Origin: Ktedonobacter sp. SOSP1-85
GTDB lineage: Bacteria > Chloroflexota > Ktedonobacteria > Ktedonobacterales > Ktedonobacteraceae
Direction of reading: 5' to 3'
Length of the DNA: 64,000 bases
Assembly: GCF_016587415.1 (NCBI RefSeq)
Contig: NZ_BNJI01000001.1
Location: 3,015,501 to 3,079,500, forward strand
The position numbers and the translations under genes were made by a program. Numbering within the stretch: position 1 is the first letter of the stretch; the number at the start of each line of letters is the position of its first letter. Below the pieces are notes generated by a model, which saw nothing but the letters and a program-made list of their open reading frames with translations, did not search any database and was not told where the DNA came from. Positions 6,177 through 16,050 of this stretch are shown here, piece after piece.

Positions 6177-8792
6177 TTATTGCTTTTCTTGCTCTTTGTG
6201 GGAGCGCGCCTGGGGATAGAGCGGCGAGGGGGTCTCGCGGGGCACGATAAACGGCTCACGCTCCTCTGGCTCTTCGGCATCACGTTTCTCTTGCTCCATG
6301 GCCGCGCTTTTATTCATGCGTGGGCGCTTCTGACTCTCGGAAACGAGCGGGCCATCGCGCTCTTCCAGGCGCAGGGGTACAATCTCGCCTCCATTTGCTG
6401 GTCGCTCTTCTACCTCCTCCTCAGGTGGTAGCAGGGCGATCTCAATTACCTCGTCCATATTCTCGACCAGGGTAAACTGGAGTCGCTGACGAATACGGGA
6501 GGGGATCTCGATGAGATCTTTTTTGTTTTCAGCGGGAGCAATGATATGGGTAATGCCGGCTTGCTGGGCCGCCAGGACCTTCTCTTTCAGGCCTCCAATA
6601 GGCAGGACATCGCCCAGCAAGGTGATTTCACCGGTCATGGCGATATCACCACGTACGGCGCGCCTGGTCAATGCCGACACCAGGGTTGTGGCGATGGTGA
6701 TGCCTGCTGAGGGTCCATCTTTGGGCATGGCGTTCTCCGGCATGTGGATATGCAGATCGGTGGCATCCTGAAAGTTGGGATCGATTTTCAACATATCGGC
6801 GCGCGTGCGGATATAGGAGAGCGCCGCCATAGCCGACTCCCGCATTACGTCTCCAAGCTGGCCGGTCACCATCAGGTCGCCCTTACCAACCATGGTCACG
6901 ACCTCAACGGGTAGCATAACGCCGCCGTTCTCGGTCACGCCCAGGCCCATTGCTGAGCCGACGCGTGGCTTGTGCGTCAACTGCATATCCGCGTAACGTG
7001 GCAGGCCCAGGTATTGCCCCAGGTTATGCGCCGTCAGACGAATACGTGTATTCGGCTTCTCCAGCACCCGCCGGGCGGCTTTACGACAGATTGTGGCCAG
7101 TTGGCGCTCCAGATTACGCACACCTGCCTCGCGCGTGTAATCCGTCACGATATGCTGCATAACAGGCTGAGGAATGCGTACCTGCTCAGGACTCAATCCA
7201 TGCTCGTTCAGTACCTTGGGCCAAAGGTGCCTTGTGCCAATATTCACCTTCTCGTCAAGCATATAGCCTGGCAGGTCGATGATATCCATGCGGTCGGCCA
7301 GGGGCCGGGGAATTTGATATTTGACGTTCCCGGTACAGATAAAGAAGACCTCGGAGAGATCAAAGGGGATCTCCAGGTAGTGGTCGACGAAGGTCTTGTT
7401 CTGAGCAGGGTCCAGCACCTCCAACAGGGCCGCGCTTGGATCTCCGCGCTGCTCCGCCGAGAGCTTATCGATTTCGTCAAGCAGGAAGACCGGGTTACGC
7501 ACACCCACCGTCTTCATACTCTGAATGATGCGACCAGGCAGAGCGCCGACGTAGGTGCGGCGATGACCTCGAATCTCGGCCTCATCGTGGACGCCACCAA
7601 GCGAGATACGCGCGAACTTGCGCCCCAGAGCCTTGGCGATGGAGTAACCCAGCGAGGTCTTGCCCACGCCTGGCGGGCCAATCAGACAGAGAATCTGCCC
7701 CTGGCTCTCGCTCTTGGGAAGCCCTTCGCGACTGGCCTGCTGCTGCCGTAGCTGGCGTACAGCCAGGAACTCGATGATGCGCTCTTTAATACCCTCCAGG
7801 CCGTAGTGGTCATCTTCGAGGATACGTCGCGTGGCCTCGATATCAAAGGTCTCCTGGCTCCGCTCGTTCCAGGGAAGGGCCAGCAACCAATCGATATAGG
7901 CACGAATCACGCTGATCTCAGCCGACTGTTGGGGCATACGCTCCAGGCGGTCGATATCCTTGCGCACCCGGGTCGTGACCTCGTCTGGTAGCTTCTTCTC
8001 AGCCAGGCGCTTGCGCAGTTCATCCGACTCGGAGGTGGTATCCATCCCCAGCTCTTCCTGGATGGCGCGCAATTGCTCGCGCAGGTAGAACTCCTTCTGG
8101 GTACGATCCACCTGCGAGCGCACACGACTGCGAATAGTCGTCTCCAGCTCCAGGATCTCAATCTCGTTGCCAATCAGGACACAGATCTTCTCCAGGCGCT
8201 CCATGGGATCTAACGTCTCCAGGAGGTCCTGCTGATGCTGGCTATCAGTGACAATATGGGCCGCCAGGGTATCAGAGAGGCGACTGGCCGTCTTGAGCGC
8301 CACAATCGAATTGATATCCTCGACTGAGAAGCGCCGGCTTAGCTGCGCATACTGCTCAAAGAGACCTATGGCGTGGCGAACCATAGCATCGGCCTGCGAG
8401 CCAGTGGCCTCGACATCGTCATGCACCTCAATCTGAGCACGCATAAAAGGCTCGGTCTCGGTAAACTCTTTCACGCTGACCCGGTTTATGCCACGGATGA
8501 CCACTTGCATGCTGCCATCCTGCTGGCGATGCATAGTGGAGACCTCAGCCAGGGTACCGATGGGGTAAATATCTTTGAACTCGGGGTCGTCTATATCTGC
8601 ATCACGCTGCGTCACAGCGACCAGCATGCGGTCTGGTCGCATCATAGTTTCTTCAACGGCACGAACTGTCTTCTCGCGGGCAATGACCAACGCATGCCGA
8701 TTATGGGGGAAGGCCACTATATTCTTCAACGCCACAAGCGGATAACTTTCCAACATCTCCTCTACATGTTCCTGGCGTTCCTGTTCACTCAT
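6177..8792 (-). CDS. lon: ATP-dependent protease Lon (LonA type)
   Basis: 871 residues. LonA degrades misfolded and regulatory proteins in the cytoplasm. Domain order: N-terminal substrate domain (to ~210, beginning YPLVALKNIVAFPHN), a coiled linker, the AAA+ module with Walker A GPPGVGKT at about 372-379 and Walker B VFLLDEIDKL, and the Ser-Lys protease domain with the catalytic Ser in MPKDGPSAGIT (about 700) and Lys in GGLKEKVLA (about 740). Most LonA are shorter: here the last ~80 residues are a charged, Glu/Arg/Pro-rich tail that is probably disordered. No LonB membrane segment. The gene follows clpX on the same strand but a hairpin separates them. Confidence 0.97.
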   Translation of the reverse strand: MSEQERQEHVEEMLESYPLVALKNIVAFPHNRHALVIAREKTVRAVEETMMRPDRMLVAVTQRDADIDDPEFKDIYPIGTLAEVSTMHRQQDGSMQVVIRGINRVSVKEFTETEPFMRAQIEVHDDVEATGSQADAMVRHAIGLFEQYAQLSRRFSVEDINSIVALKTASRLSDTLAAHIVTDSQHQQDLLETLDPMERLEKICVLIGNEIEILELETTIRSRVRSQVDRTQKEFYLREQLRAIQEELGMDTTSESDELRKRLAEKKLPDEVTTRVRKDIDRLERMPQQSAEISVIRAYIDWLLALPWNERSQETFDIEATRRILEDDHYGLEGIKERIIEFLAVRQLRQQQASREGLPKSESQGQILCLIGPPGVGKTSLGYSIAKALGRKFARISLGGVHDEAEIRGHRRTYVGALPGRIIQSMKTVGVRNPVFLLDEIDKLSAEQRGDPSAALLEVLDPAQNKTFVDHYLEIPFDLSEVFFICTGNVKYQIPRPLADRMDIIDLPGYMLDEKVNIGTRHLWPKVLNEHGLSPEQVRIPQPVMQHIVTDYTREAGVRNLERQLATICRKAARRVLEKPNTRIRLTAHNLGQYLGLPRYADMQLTHKPRVGSAMGLGVTENGGVMLPVEVVTMVGKGDLMVTGQLGDVMRESAMAALSYIRTRADMLKIDPNFQDATDLHIHMPENAMPKDGPSAGITIATTLVSALTRRAVRGDIAMTGEITLLGDVLPIGGLKEKVLAAQQAGITHIIAPAENKKDLIEIPSRIRQRLQFTLVENMDEVIEIALLPPEEEVEERPANGGEIVPLRLEERDGPLVSESQKRPRMNKSAAMEQEKRDAEEPEEREPFIVPRETPSPLYPQARSHKEQEKQ

Positions 8793-8917
8793 TGGTTTCC
8801 CACCTGTCTAGCCTGACCGGTCACCTACCTACAAAAACCTACTGCATCAAATCCAATGAACGATCGCTGGGCATCGCACCACTTTATTTCTGCCCTCATG
8901 CTAGGCTACAAAAGTTG

Positions 8918-8942
8918 ATGAGTCTGCCCTAGGCAGACTCAT
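8918..8942. terminator. clpX terminator containing the stop codon in its loop
   Basis: ATGAGTCTGCC (8918-8928) and its complement at 8932-8942 flank a CTA loop, which is the clpX TAG stop on the minus strand. CAACTTTTG follows on that strand. Confidence 0.65.
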
Positions 8943-10221
8943 TCTCAGAATAGGCATTGGTGCGATCCGTCCTCGTCACAAGCAAGGGCTTATGGCGGGA
9001 AGTAATCACCTCTCCGTTTATGATTACCTTCTTTACGTCGGCACGAGAAGGAATTTCGTACATCACATCCAGCAGGACGTCCTCGATAATCGAGCGCAGA
9101 CCGCGCGCACCCGTCTTCTGCTTCAGCGCTCGCTCGGCTGCCGCCTCTAGCGCATCACTGGTGAAGACAAGGTCCACATGATCGAGCTGTAAGAACTTCT
9201 GATACTGCTTTACAATCGCGTTCTTAGGCTCGGTCAGGATGCGCACCAGGGCCTCCTGATCCAATGGATCAAGCGAAACACTTACGGGGAGACGTCCCAC
9301 AAACTCGGGAATCAGGCCGAATTTGAGCAGGTCATCGGGATTGAGCTTGGTGAGAATCGGCTGATCCTTCTCTTGTTCCGCAGTCTCGCCAGCCGGTTTG
9401 ACACCACTAAAGCCCATCATCTTATTGCTACCAAGGCGCTGCTCCACGATTTTCTCCAGGCCCTCAAAGGCACCTCCACAGATAAAGAGGATGTTTGAAG
9501 TATTGATCTGGATGAAATCCTGGTGCGGATGCTTGCGTCCACCCTGAGGAGGCACATTGGCTACCGTACCCTCGATAATCTTCAGTAACGCCTGCTGCAC
9601 GCCCTCGCCCGAGACATCACGCGTAATCGAGGGGTTGTCCGATTTGCGTGCGATCTTATCGATCTCGTCAATGTACACAATGCCGCGTTCAGCGCGTGCG
9701 ATATCGAAGTCAGCCGTCTGGATCAAACGGAGGAGGATATTCTCCACATCCTCACCAACGTAACCAGCCTCCGTCAACGCGGTTGCGTCCGCGATACAGA
9801 AGGGAACGTCGAGGACTTTTGCCAGCGTCTGAGCCAGCAGGGTCTTACCACTACCAGTTGGACCAATCAGCAGGATATTACTCTTGCCCAGTTCGACATC
9901 ATCGATCTGCATGCCAACGCCGATGCGCTTGTAGTGGTTGTAGACCGCTACCGCCAGGGCACGCTTGGCACGTTCCTGACCAATGACATAATTGCTGAGC
10001 TGCTCATAGATCTTCTTGGGCGCGGGCATCTTCCCTGTCTGCGTACCACGAGGCTTGGCAACAGTGGCTTGCTCCTCTTCGATGATTTCTCGACACAGGT
10101 CGATACACTCATCGCAGATGTAGACCCCGCCAGGCCCAGCGATTAAACGCTGAACCTGGTCCTGACTCTTGCCACAAAATGAACAACGGTATGTTGTGCG
10201 CATGTTTTTCGAGTTTGCCAC
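8929..10221 (-). CDS. clpX: ATP-dependent Clp protease ATP-binding subunit ClpX
   Basis: 430 residues. ClpX unfolds substrates and feeds them to ClpP. The N-terminal C4 zinc-binding domain shows CSFC and CDEC; Walker A is GPTGSGKT near residue 119, Walker [11 protein letters not shown], with the sensor and pore regions of the AAA+ module following. The ClpP-docking loop appears as KMMGFSG, where MGF replaces the usual IGF. The start is GTG 10221 with AAAGG 8 nt upstream; ATG six codons later is an alternative. tig lies 50 nt upstream on the same strand. clpP, which normally sits between tig and clpX, is absent here. Confidence 0.97.
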   Translation of the reverse strand: MANSKNMRTTYRCSFCGKSQDQVQRLIAGPGGVYICDECIDLCREIIEEEQATVAKPRGTQTGKMPAPKKIYEQLSNYVIGQERAKRALAVAVYNHYKRIGVGMQIDDVELGKSNILLIGPTGSGKTLLAQTLAKVLDVPFCIADATALTEAGYVGEDVENILLRLIQTADFDIARAERGIVYIDEIDKIARKSDNPSITRDVSGEGVQQALLKIIEGTVANVPPQGGRKHPHQDFIQINTSNILFICGGAFEGLEKIVEQRLGSNKMMGFSGVKPAGETAEQEKDQPILTKLNPDDLLKFGLIPEFVGRLPVSVSLDPLDQEALVRILTEPKNAIVKQYQKFLQLDHVDLVFTSDALEAAAERALKQKTGARGLRSIIEDVLLDVMYEIPSRADVKKVIINGEVITSRHKPLLVTRTDRTNAYSENESA

Positions 10222-10271
10222 GTCTGTTACCTTTCCTACTAGTGCTTTCTCCGCACCTGGTAGCGATATGC

Positions 10272-11705
10272 TTACTCTACGGTCTGATCCTTGGTGTCCT
10301 CGGGTAGAGATGTTTCTGTTGCAGACGCCTCACTCTTGCTACTCTCATTATCAGTCTCGGCCGCAATCTCCTCAGCAGCAGCCGCGGCCGCAATAGCACT
10401 CTCTTCGCTCTCTGTGCCTTCCGCCGCGTCTGGATCGGGTCCGGCAACGATATCAACCAGGCGACCAGTTGTCTTCTCGCGCAGGAAGCTGCGGGCTAGC
10501 GCATCCGCCTGCTCTTTGCTGCGCTGAAGTGGCTGTCCACTCTGATCATAGAGATCGAAGAGCATCTTAATCTCGTCTGGCGAAACCGTAATGTCCTCGG
10601 CCTTGGCGATCGCATCCAGTACCAACTGGCGCTTCACGCTCTTCTCGGCGTCGGGGCGCAGCTCTTTGAGATACTCTTCACGCGATTTGCGCATCATCAT
10701 CAGGTACTGGTCTAGCGAGAGCTTCTGCTGCTCCAGAAGATGCGAGAACTGGTGGAGCATCTCTTCTGCCTGCTCGTCAATCAACAGCGGATGCAGGGTA
10801 AAGCTTGACTGCTCAATGACGGCATCCAGGGCCTTGTCTCTCAGTTCCTCACGAATGCGACGCTTCTTATTTTCCAGAATGTTATCGCTCAAGAACTTGC
10901 GCAGGTCTTCCAGGCTGGTATACTGGCCATCACTGACCTTTTCAGCGAACTCGTCATTTAGTTCAGGAAGCTCTTTCTCTTCAACCTTATGCAGTTTGAC
11001 TTCAAACTGCGCCTCCTGACCAGCAAGCTTTTCGTTGCCATAGTCAGCGGGGATGGTTGTGGTAAAGCTCTTCTCTTCGCCGGCGTTCATGCCTACGATA
11101 TACTCATCCATGCCTGAGAAGAGGCCAACGCGCTCGTGGGTCAGCTCAAAGGGGTTATCTTTCAGGTCAGAGACTTTCTGCTCACCGCTGGTCACTTTGA
11201 GGTCCATCGTCACGCGGTTATCATACTCAGCGGCGTGCTCAACCTCTTTCCAGGTGGTCAAACGCTGGCGCAGGGTGTCCAGCTCTTGCTCGACCTCCTC
11301 AGAGGTAACATCGGCCTCCTCGCGCTCCATCTGGATAGACTTGTAATCGCCCAGTTCAACGGGAGTAACGATGGGAACAGTAATCTTGAAGTGGTAGGGC
11401 TCTCCCATTTCGATAGAGGGCGCATCCAGGGTCGGCTGCGTAATGGGAACGATCTCGTGCTCCACAAGGGTATCACGATAGGCCTCGGAAATCAGCTCAT
11501 CAAGGCCCTCCTGGTAAATGTATTCCTTACCCAGTCGGCGCTCAATCATTGAGCGAGGGGCTTTTCCTCGACGGAACCCCTGTATATCTACCTGCTTTAC
11601 AATCTTTTTATATGCCTTATCTGAGGCTTTTTCCATCTCATCCCAGGTAACATCTACTTCCAGTACTGCCTCGCTGGTTGGCAACTTTTCAACAGAGACC
11701 TTCAC
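10272..11705 (-). CDS. tig: Trigger factor
   Basis: 477 residues; the ribosome-associated chaperone and peptidyl-prolyl isomerase that meets nascent chains. The N-terminal ribosome-binding domain carries the signature [13 protein letters not shown] (GFRxGKxP), followed by the FKBP-like domain and a long helical C-domain. It is about 45 residues longer than the E. coli protein because of a C-terminal tail rich in Ala, Glu and Ser (from about residue 425). GTG start at 11705 preceded closely by GGAGG. First gene of the tig-clpX pair. Confidence 0.96.
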   Translation of the reverse strand: MKVSVEKLPTSEAVLEVDVTWDEMEKASDKAYKKIVKQVDIQGFRRGKAPRSMIERRLGKEYIYQEGLDELISEAYRDTLVEHEIVPITQPTLDAPSIEMGEPYHFKITVPIVTPVELGDYKSIQMEREEADVTSEEVEQELDTLRQRLTTWKEVEHAAEYDNRVTMDLKVTSGEQKVSDLKDNPFELTHERVGLFSGMDEYIVGMNAGEEKSFTTTIPADYGNEKLAGQEAQFEVKLHKVEEKELPELNDEFAEKVSDGQYTSLEDLRKFLSDNILENKKRRIREELRDKALDAVIEQSSFTLHPLLIDEQAEEMLHQFSHLLEQQKLSLDQYLMMMRKSREEYLKELRPDAEKSVKRQLVLDAIAKAEDITVSPDEIKMLFDLYDQSGQPLQRSKEQADALARSFLREKTTGRLVDIVAGPDPDAAEGTESEESAIAAAAAAEEIAAETDNESSKSEASATETSLPEDTKDQTVE

Positions 11706-12083
11706 AGTTCCTCCAACAGGTTTTCTTTATCTTAAATCGCGTACGTAGTCTTTGTTCGGAAAATAAAATTCAAAGCTACAGTGTATTATTATATCTCGGG
11801 TAAGTAGGCTGTGGAAAGTACCTATCCTGGGAGAATACATAGGATTGTTGGTATATTCGAGGCACAATATTGGAGGTGACCCACATGATTGCAACGCGAA
11901 TAGGCCATGCCCCGTACTCTCTCAGCTGTCTCCCACCTCTAGACCACCCCACAACAGAGTATCTCGTCTCGCTTATCGCACCCCTCAAAACAGATGTTAT
12001 GATGGTATGTCTCGTGTGGGTTTTGTCTGCACTTGCCCACAGAGGGCTAACCGTGTTACCAGTTGCCCTCTGCTTCAAGAATT
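11706..12083. other. Intergenic region between tig and tRNA-Gly
   Basis: No convincing gene. A TATAAT on the minus strand near 11786-11800 lies upstream of tig at a suitable distance, but without a good -35 element. The remainder is the trailer of the tRNA-Gly transcript. Confidence 0.35.
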
Positions 12084-12158
12084 TGGAGCGGGAGACGGGA
12101 TTCGAACCCGCGACATTCACCTTGGCAAGGTGACGCTCTACCACTGAGCCACTCCCGC
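12084..12158 (-). tRNA. tRNA-Gly(GCC), copy 1
   Basis: The cloverleaf closes GCGGGAG with CTCCCGC; the anticodon loop reads TTGCCAA (GCC), the T loop TTCGAAT. Discriminator T, CCA encoded. The sequence is identical to copy 2. Confidence 0.97.
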
Positions 12159-12382
12159 ATATTCGGTTGTCATGGTAGCTACCAGTGTGCATCATAGCGA
12201 TGCTTACTCCAACCACCACGGTTCAGCGTGGCCACTGCGATACATATCGTTTTTCCTTCCTGTCCAGTATAACAAACGAAAGCGTTTTTTTCTTCCACCT
12301 GTCACACAGTCAGCCTTCGCACCTCTTAGCTAACAAACGAGGTAGACAAGAGAGCGCTACGATACTCTAGTGCAAGACCACC

Positions 12383-12457
12383 TGGAGCGGGAGACGGGAT
12401 TCGAACCCGCGACATTCACCTTGGCAAGGTGACGCTCTACCACTGAGCCACTCCCGC
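12383..12457 (-). tRNA. tRNA-Gly(GCC), copy 2
   Basis: Identical to copy 1 over the whole 75 nt including CCA; flanks differ, so only the gene (and one or two bases) is duplicated. The 224-nt spacer between them shows no gene. Confidence 0.97.
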
Positions 12458-12561
12458 AAGTGCCATTTAAAAGGACACTAAAGAACACGTTTTGCGATAT
12501 TGTTAACAAGGTATCCAGGTTAACAGGGTATCCAGCTTTTCGACAACCTTTCGGTTTCCGG

Positions 12562-12644
12562 TGGGCGGTGAGAGACTCGAACTCTCACGGTTCATCACCA
12601 ACAGATCCTAAGTCTGTCCTGTCTACCAATTTCAGCAACCGCCC
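12562..12644 (-). tRNA. tRNA-Leu(TAG)
   Basis: Acceptor GGGCGGT/ACCGCCC, anticodon loop CTTAGGA (TAG), a long variable arm typical of class II, T stem GAGAG/CTCTC with loop TTCGAGT. Discriminator A; CCA is not encoded. Length about 83 nt. Confidence 0.95.
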
Positions 12645-12728
12645 GCTACTGATGTGCATGTCTAGCCAGGGCTGATACTCTCAGACAAAGCTTTCGTCCA
12701 GCACAACACTAGTCATCTCACTTGAGAG

Positions 12729-12758
12729 ATAATACATCAGTGAGATACCTGCTGTCAA
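12729..12758 (-). promoter_or_regulatory. Promoter for the tRNA-Leu/Gly cluster
   Basis: On the minus strand TTGACA (12753-12758) and TATTAT (12729-12734) with an 18-bp spacer, about 85 nt before the tRNA-Leu 5' end. All three tRNAs may be transcribed from it. Confidence 0.7.
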
Positions 12759-12826
12759 GATAATTTCCAGATTTTATACCTTCAGGCCACTTAAAGCGAT
12801 AAACTTGAGAGTCTCAATGTTGGTAA

Positions 12827-12888
12827 AGTAAGTGACATGATGTTCCCCTGGCAGCCCAGAGTGCCAGGGGAACATCATGTCACTTACT
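12827..12888 (+). terminator. 27-bp hairpin plus T-rich tract just upstream of ppk
   Basis: Arms 12827-12853 and 12862-12888, then CTTTTCTTTTTG. No plus-strand gene precedes it, so it would either stop antisense transcription into the tRNAs' region or act as an attenuator in the ppk leader (ppk starts 82 nt later). Confidence 0.65.
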
Positions 12889-12970
12889 CTTTTCTTTTTG
12901 CATCGTGCTTACCTGGATGATACAATGAAGATAAAGAAACGCTGTACGATAATGCTGGGACCTATTACGT

Positions 12971-15133
12971 ATGAGTCAAATAACTTCATCGACTTCTAGC
13001 TTACCTGACACCATACAGCCCGATCTTTATATCAACCGCGAATTAAGCTGGATCGAGTTTAATCGCCGTGTCTTTGAGGAAGCTAAAAACCCACGCCACC
13101 CGCTGCTTGAGCGCGTCAAATTTGTATCCATTTTTGAGACAAATCTGGATGAGTTTATTATGATTCGCCTGGCTGGTCTAAAAGATCAGATTGCTTCGCG
13201 CGCAGCGCCACGCAGTCCAGACGGTCGTACAGCCGCGCAACAGTTAGAAGCGGTGCGCAAGCAACTGGCCCCCCTGGTACAGGAGGTCCGCCAGTACTGG
13301 CGACATGATCTCCTTCCACTCCTGGCGGACCAGCATATTCATATTCTCGATTATGAGCAACTCGATGCGCTCCAACGCAACGAACTACGGGCCTACTTTG
13401 AACGTGAAGTCTTTCCGGTTCTAACCCCCCTCGCAGTCGACTCTGTACACCCTTTCCCACATATCTCAAACCTGAGCTTGAACCTGGCCGTGGTCCTGAC
13501 AGATGTCCTGCATAATAAGGAACTCTTCGCGCGTGTGAAAATTCCGCCATCTCTGCCACGCCTGGTTCCCGTCGCACGCTCCATGGAGAATGATAACGAG
13601 CAGACACAACAGGTCTTTGTCTGGATAGAACAGCTCATTGCCGCACACCTGAGCACGCTCTTCCCCGGATTCGATATCTGGGAGTCCTATCCCTTCCGCG
13701 TGCTACGCGATGCAGACCTTGAGCTACAAGAGGATGATGCCTCCGACCTGCTTGAAACAATCGAGCAAGAGGTACGTGATCGCCGCTTTGGCGTCGTCGT
13801 CGACCTGGCCGTCAATCCCTCTATGCCTCAGCGCATCCGTCATTTGTTGATAGATAATCTTGAGATTACGCATGATGATCTGACGGTCATTGACGGGCAA
13901 CTGGGAATGGGAGATGTCATAGAGCTACGAAACCTGGATTGTCCTGAACTGAAGGATCCGACCTTTACTCCGCGTGTTCCCCGCTTTGTGCGGCGTGGAT
14001 CCGACCTCTTTACTACCATTAAGAATCACGATGTCTTGCTACATCATCCCTTTGACAGCTTTAGCACCATCGTCGACTTTATTAATGCCGCCGCCGATGA
14101 TCCCGATGTGCTCACAATTAAACAGACCCTCTATCGCGTTGGACCCAACTCACCTGTTGTGCAGGCCCTGCTACGCGCGGCGGAGAATGGGAAACAGGTC
14201 GCAGTGCTGGTCGAACTAAAAGCACGCTTCGACGAGGAGAACAACATTGTCTGGGCCCGTAAGCTGGAGCTGGCAGGGGTACACGTAGTCTATGGACTCA
14301 AAGGCTTGAAAACCCACTCCAAGCTTGCCCTGGTGGTGCGCAAGGAGGGCAAGAGCCTGCGACGCTATGTCCACCTGGGAACAGGCAACTACAATGCCGC
14401 TACGGCCCGCATTTATGAAGACCTGGGCCTGCTCACCAGCAACCAGGAGATCTGTGATGATGTGACGCTGCTCTTCAACTCACTGACAGGCTATTCGCGC
14501 CAGGCGCACTACCGTCAGTTACTTGTGGCTCCCATCGGGCTGCGACGCGGCCTCAACGAACACATTGAACGCGAGATCAGGCTACATGAGGAACATGGCA
14601 ATGGGCGCCTAATCTTCAAATTTAATTCGCTGACCGATCCTGAAATCATCTCACTGCTCTATAAAGCCTCGCGAGCCGGAGTTGAGATCGATCTTGTGAT
14701 TCGTGGTATCTGCTGCCTGCGCCCGGGCATCCCCGGTATCAGCGAAAATATTCGTGTGCGCAGCCTCGTCGGACGTTTTCTTGAGCATAGCCGCCTCTAC
14801 TACTTTGGCAATAACGGCAACCCCGAAATCCTGCTTGGAAGCGCGGACCTGATGCAACGCAATCTCAACAATCGCGTAGAAGTACTCTTCCCGATTGAGC
14901 ATCGCTATATACGCGACGCGCTCTATGAGAACATGTTGCGCCCGGTCCTGGCCGACAATGTCAACGCGCATGAGCTTAACGCGGATGGCTGCTATCACCG
15001 TGTGCAAAACGATGATCCTGATGTGCCAGTGATGGATAGCCAGAGCTGGTTTATCGCCCACCCTCTCTTCGAGGTCACGGATGAGGAAGAAGGTCCTGAT
15101 ACGACCATCAGCGCCATCCCCTCCTCAGCTTAA
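12971..15133 (+). CDS. ppk: Polyphosphate kinase 1
   Basis: 720 residues, typical PPK1 length. It reversibly transfers the ATP gamma-phosphate to inorganic polyphosphate. Seen: the N-terminal domain starting YINRELSWIEFNRRV, the His-containing motif GLKTHSKLALVVR around the autophosphorylated His, HLGTGNYNAATARIYEDLGL after it, and the second C-terminal phospholipase-D-like half ending in the HSRLYYFGNNG and ADLMQRNLNNRVE motifs. The ATG at 12971 fits the family N-terminus. Convergent with the PhoB/PhoP regulator gene across a shared terminator, and next to pstSCAB; control by phosphate starvation is likely but no PHO box is visible in front of ppk. Confidence 0.97.
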   Translation: MSQITSSTSSLPDTIQPDLYINRELSWIEFNRRVFEEAKNPRHPLLERVKFVSIFETNLDEFIMIRLAGLKDQIASRAAPRSPDGRTAAQQLEAVRKQLAPLVQEVRQYWRHDLLPLLADQHIHILDYEQLDALQRNELRAYFEREVFPVLTPLAVDSVHPFPHISNLSLNLAVVLTDVLHNKELFARVKIPPSLPRLVPVARSMENDNEQTQQVFVWIEQLIAAHLSTLFPGFDIWESYPFRVLRDADLELQEDDASDLLETIEQEVRDRRFGVVVDLAVNPSMPQRIRHLLIDNLEITHDDLTVIDGQLGMGDVIELRNLDCPELKDPTFTPRVPRFVRRGSDLFTTIKNHDVLLHHPFDSFSTIVDFINAAADDPDVLTIKQTLYRVGPNSPVVQALLRAAENGKQVAVLVELKARFDEENNIVWARKLELAGVHVVYGLKGLKTHSKLALVVRKEGKSLRRYVHLGTGNYNAATARIYEDLGLLTSNQEICDDVTLLFNSLTGYSRQAHYRQLLVAPIGLRRGLNEHIEREIRLHEEHGNGRLIFKFNSLTDPEIISLLYKASRAGVEIDLVIRGICCLRPGIPGISENIRVRSLVGRFLEHSRLYYFGNNGNPEILLGSADLMQRNLNNRVEVLFPIEHRYIRDALYENMLRPVLADNVNAHELNADGCYHRVQNDDPDVPVMDSQSWFIAHPLFEVTDEEEGPDTTISAIPSSA

Positions 15134-15145
15134 AATAGAGTGTAA

Positions 15146-15213
15146 GTAAGAAAAAAGAAGTTGGGGTGAGGTCGGGCATTCGCCCGGCCTCACCCCAACT
15201 TCTTTTTTCTTAC
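15146..15213. terminator. Bidirectional terminator between ppk and the regulator gene
   Basis: Arms 15146-15177 and 15182-15213 (32 bp, one wobble) around ATTC. The regulator's stop codon (15210-15212) is part of the right arm. The arms carry A and T runs, giving U-rich tails both ways. Confidence 0.85.
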
Positions 15214-15944
15214 CAACGAAACACGTAGCCGACGCCGCGCACCGTCTGAATGAGCTTGGGATTGGCGGGATCCTCTTCGAGTTTCTCGCGTAGCCAGCGC
15301 ACATGTACATCTACAGTACGTGTGTCGCCGACATAGTCATAGCCCCAGACATTATGAAGCAACTGGTCGCGTGTCAGGACCGTGCCGCGATTACGCACTA
15401 GGTAGGCCAGCAACTCAAACTGCTTGGGTTGAAGCTCAATATCCTGCCCTCGGCAATTGACGCGCCGACCAGCCAGGTCGATGCGTAAGGGGCCCACAAC
15501 CAGCTCGCGATTGGCAGGGCGCCGTTCCTGCTCAGGCTCTTCCCCATTCTCACCCTCACCCCCCGGTACATAATCGGAGCGCCTGATCAAAGCCCGCACC
15601 CGAGCCAGTAATTCACGCCGCCCAAAGGGTTTGGTTACATAGTCGTCGGCGCCAACCTCCAGGCCCACGACCTTGTCGATCTCGTCGCCCCTGGCGGTAA
15701 GCATGAGGATAGGAGTCGTCGCAGTCTTATTTTCGCGTCGCAACTGGCGGCACACTTCCAGACCATCCATGCCAGGCAACATAATATCCAGCACAATCAG
15801 GTCTGGGCGTTCACTGCGCGCCGCGTCCAACGCGCTGTTACCATCAGCGGCGGTGATGACGTGATAACCGGCCTGCTCCAGATTATACGCGATAGTCTCG
15901 GCCAGGACCGCTTCGTCATCCACCACCAGGATTTTGCGTGCCAC
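15210..15944 (-). CDS. OmpR/PhoB-family response regulator of the pst operon
   Basis: 244 residues. The receiver (1-120) has the acidic pair in VVDDEA, the phosphoacceptor in LIVLDIMLPGMDG, switch Thr in LMLTARG and Lys in DDYVTKPFG. A ~30-residue Gly/Glu-rich linker leads to a winged-helix DNA-binding domain (LQPKQFELLAYLVRNRGTVLTR; RTVDVHVRWLREKLE; IQTVRGVGYVF). It is the last gene after pstB on the same strand, 106 nt downstream, so it is most likely the phosphate regulator (PhoB/PhoP) that binds the repeats at 20467-20538. No cognate PhoR kinase or PhoU is encoded in the window. Confidence 0.92.
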   Translation of the reverse strand: MARKILVVDDEAVLAETIAYNLEQAGYHVITAADGNSALDAARSERPDLIVLDIMLPGMDGLEVCRQLRRENKTATTPILMLTARGDEIDKVVGLEVGADDYVTKPFGRRELLARVRALIRRSDYVPGGEGENGEEPEQERRPANRELVVGPLRIDLAGRRVNCRGQDIELQPKQFELLAYLVRNRGTVLTRDQLLHNVWGYDYVGDTRTVDVHVRWLREKLEEDPANPKLIQTVRGVGYVFRW

Positions 15945-16050
15945 GCAGTACCTCCAACGGCTTTTGATATGTAAGCGCTCACGCGCTCAAGTTTCCTAAA
16001 TTACCTATTTTTGTGCTACAGATACATCGTACGCGGAAAACGTCCAGGTA

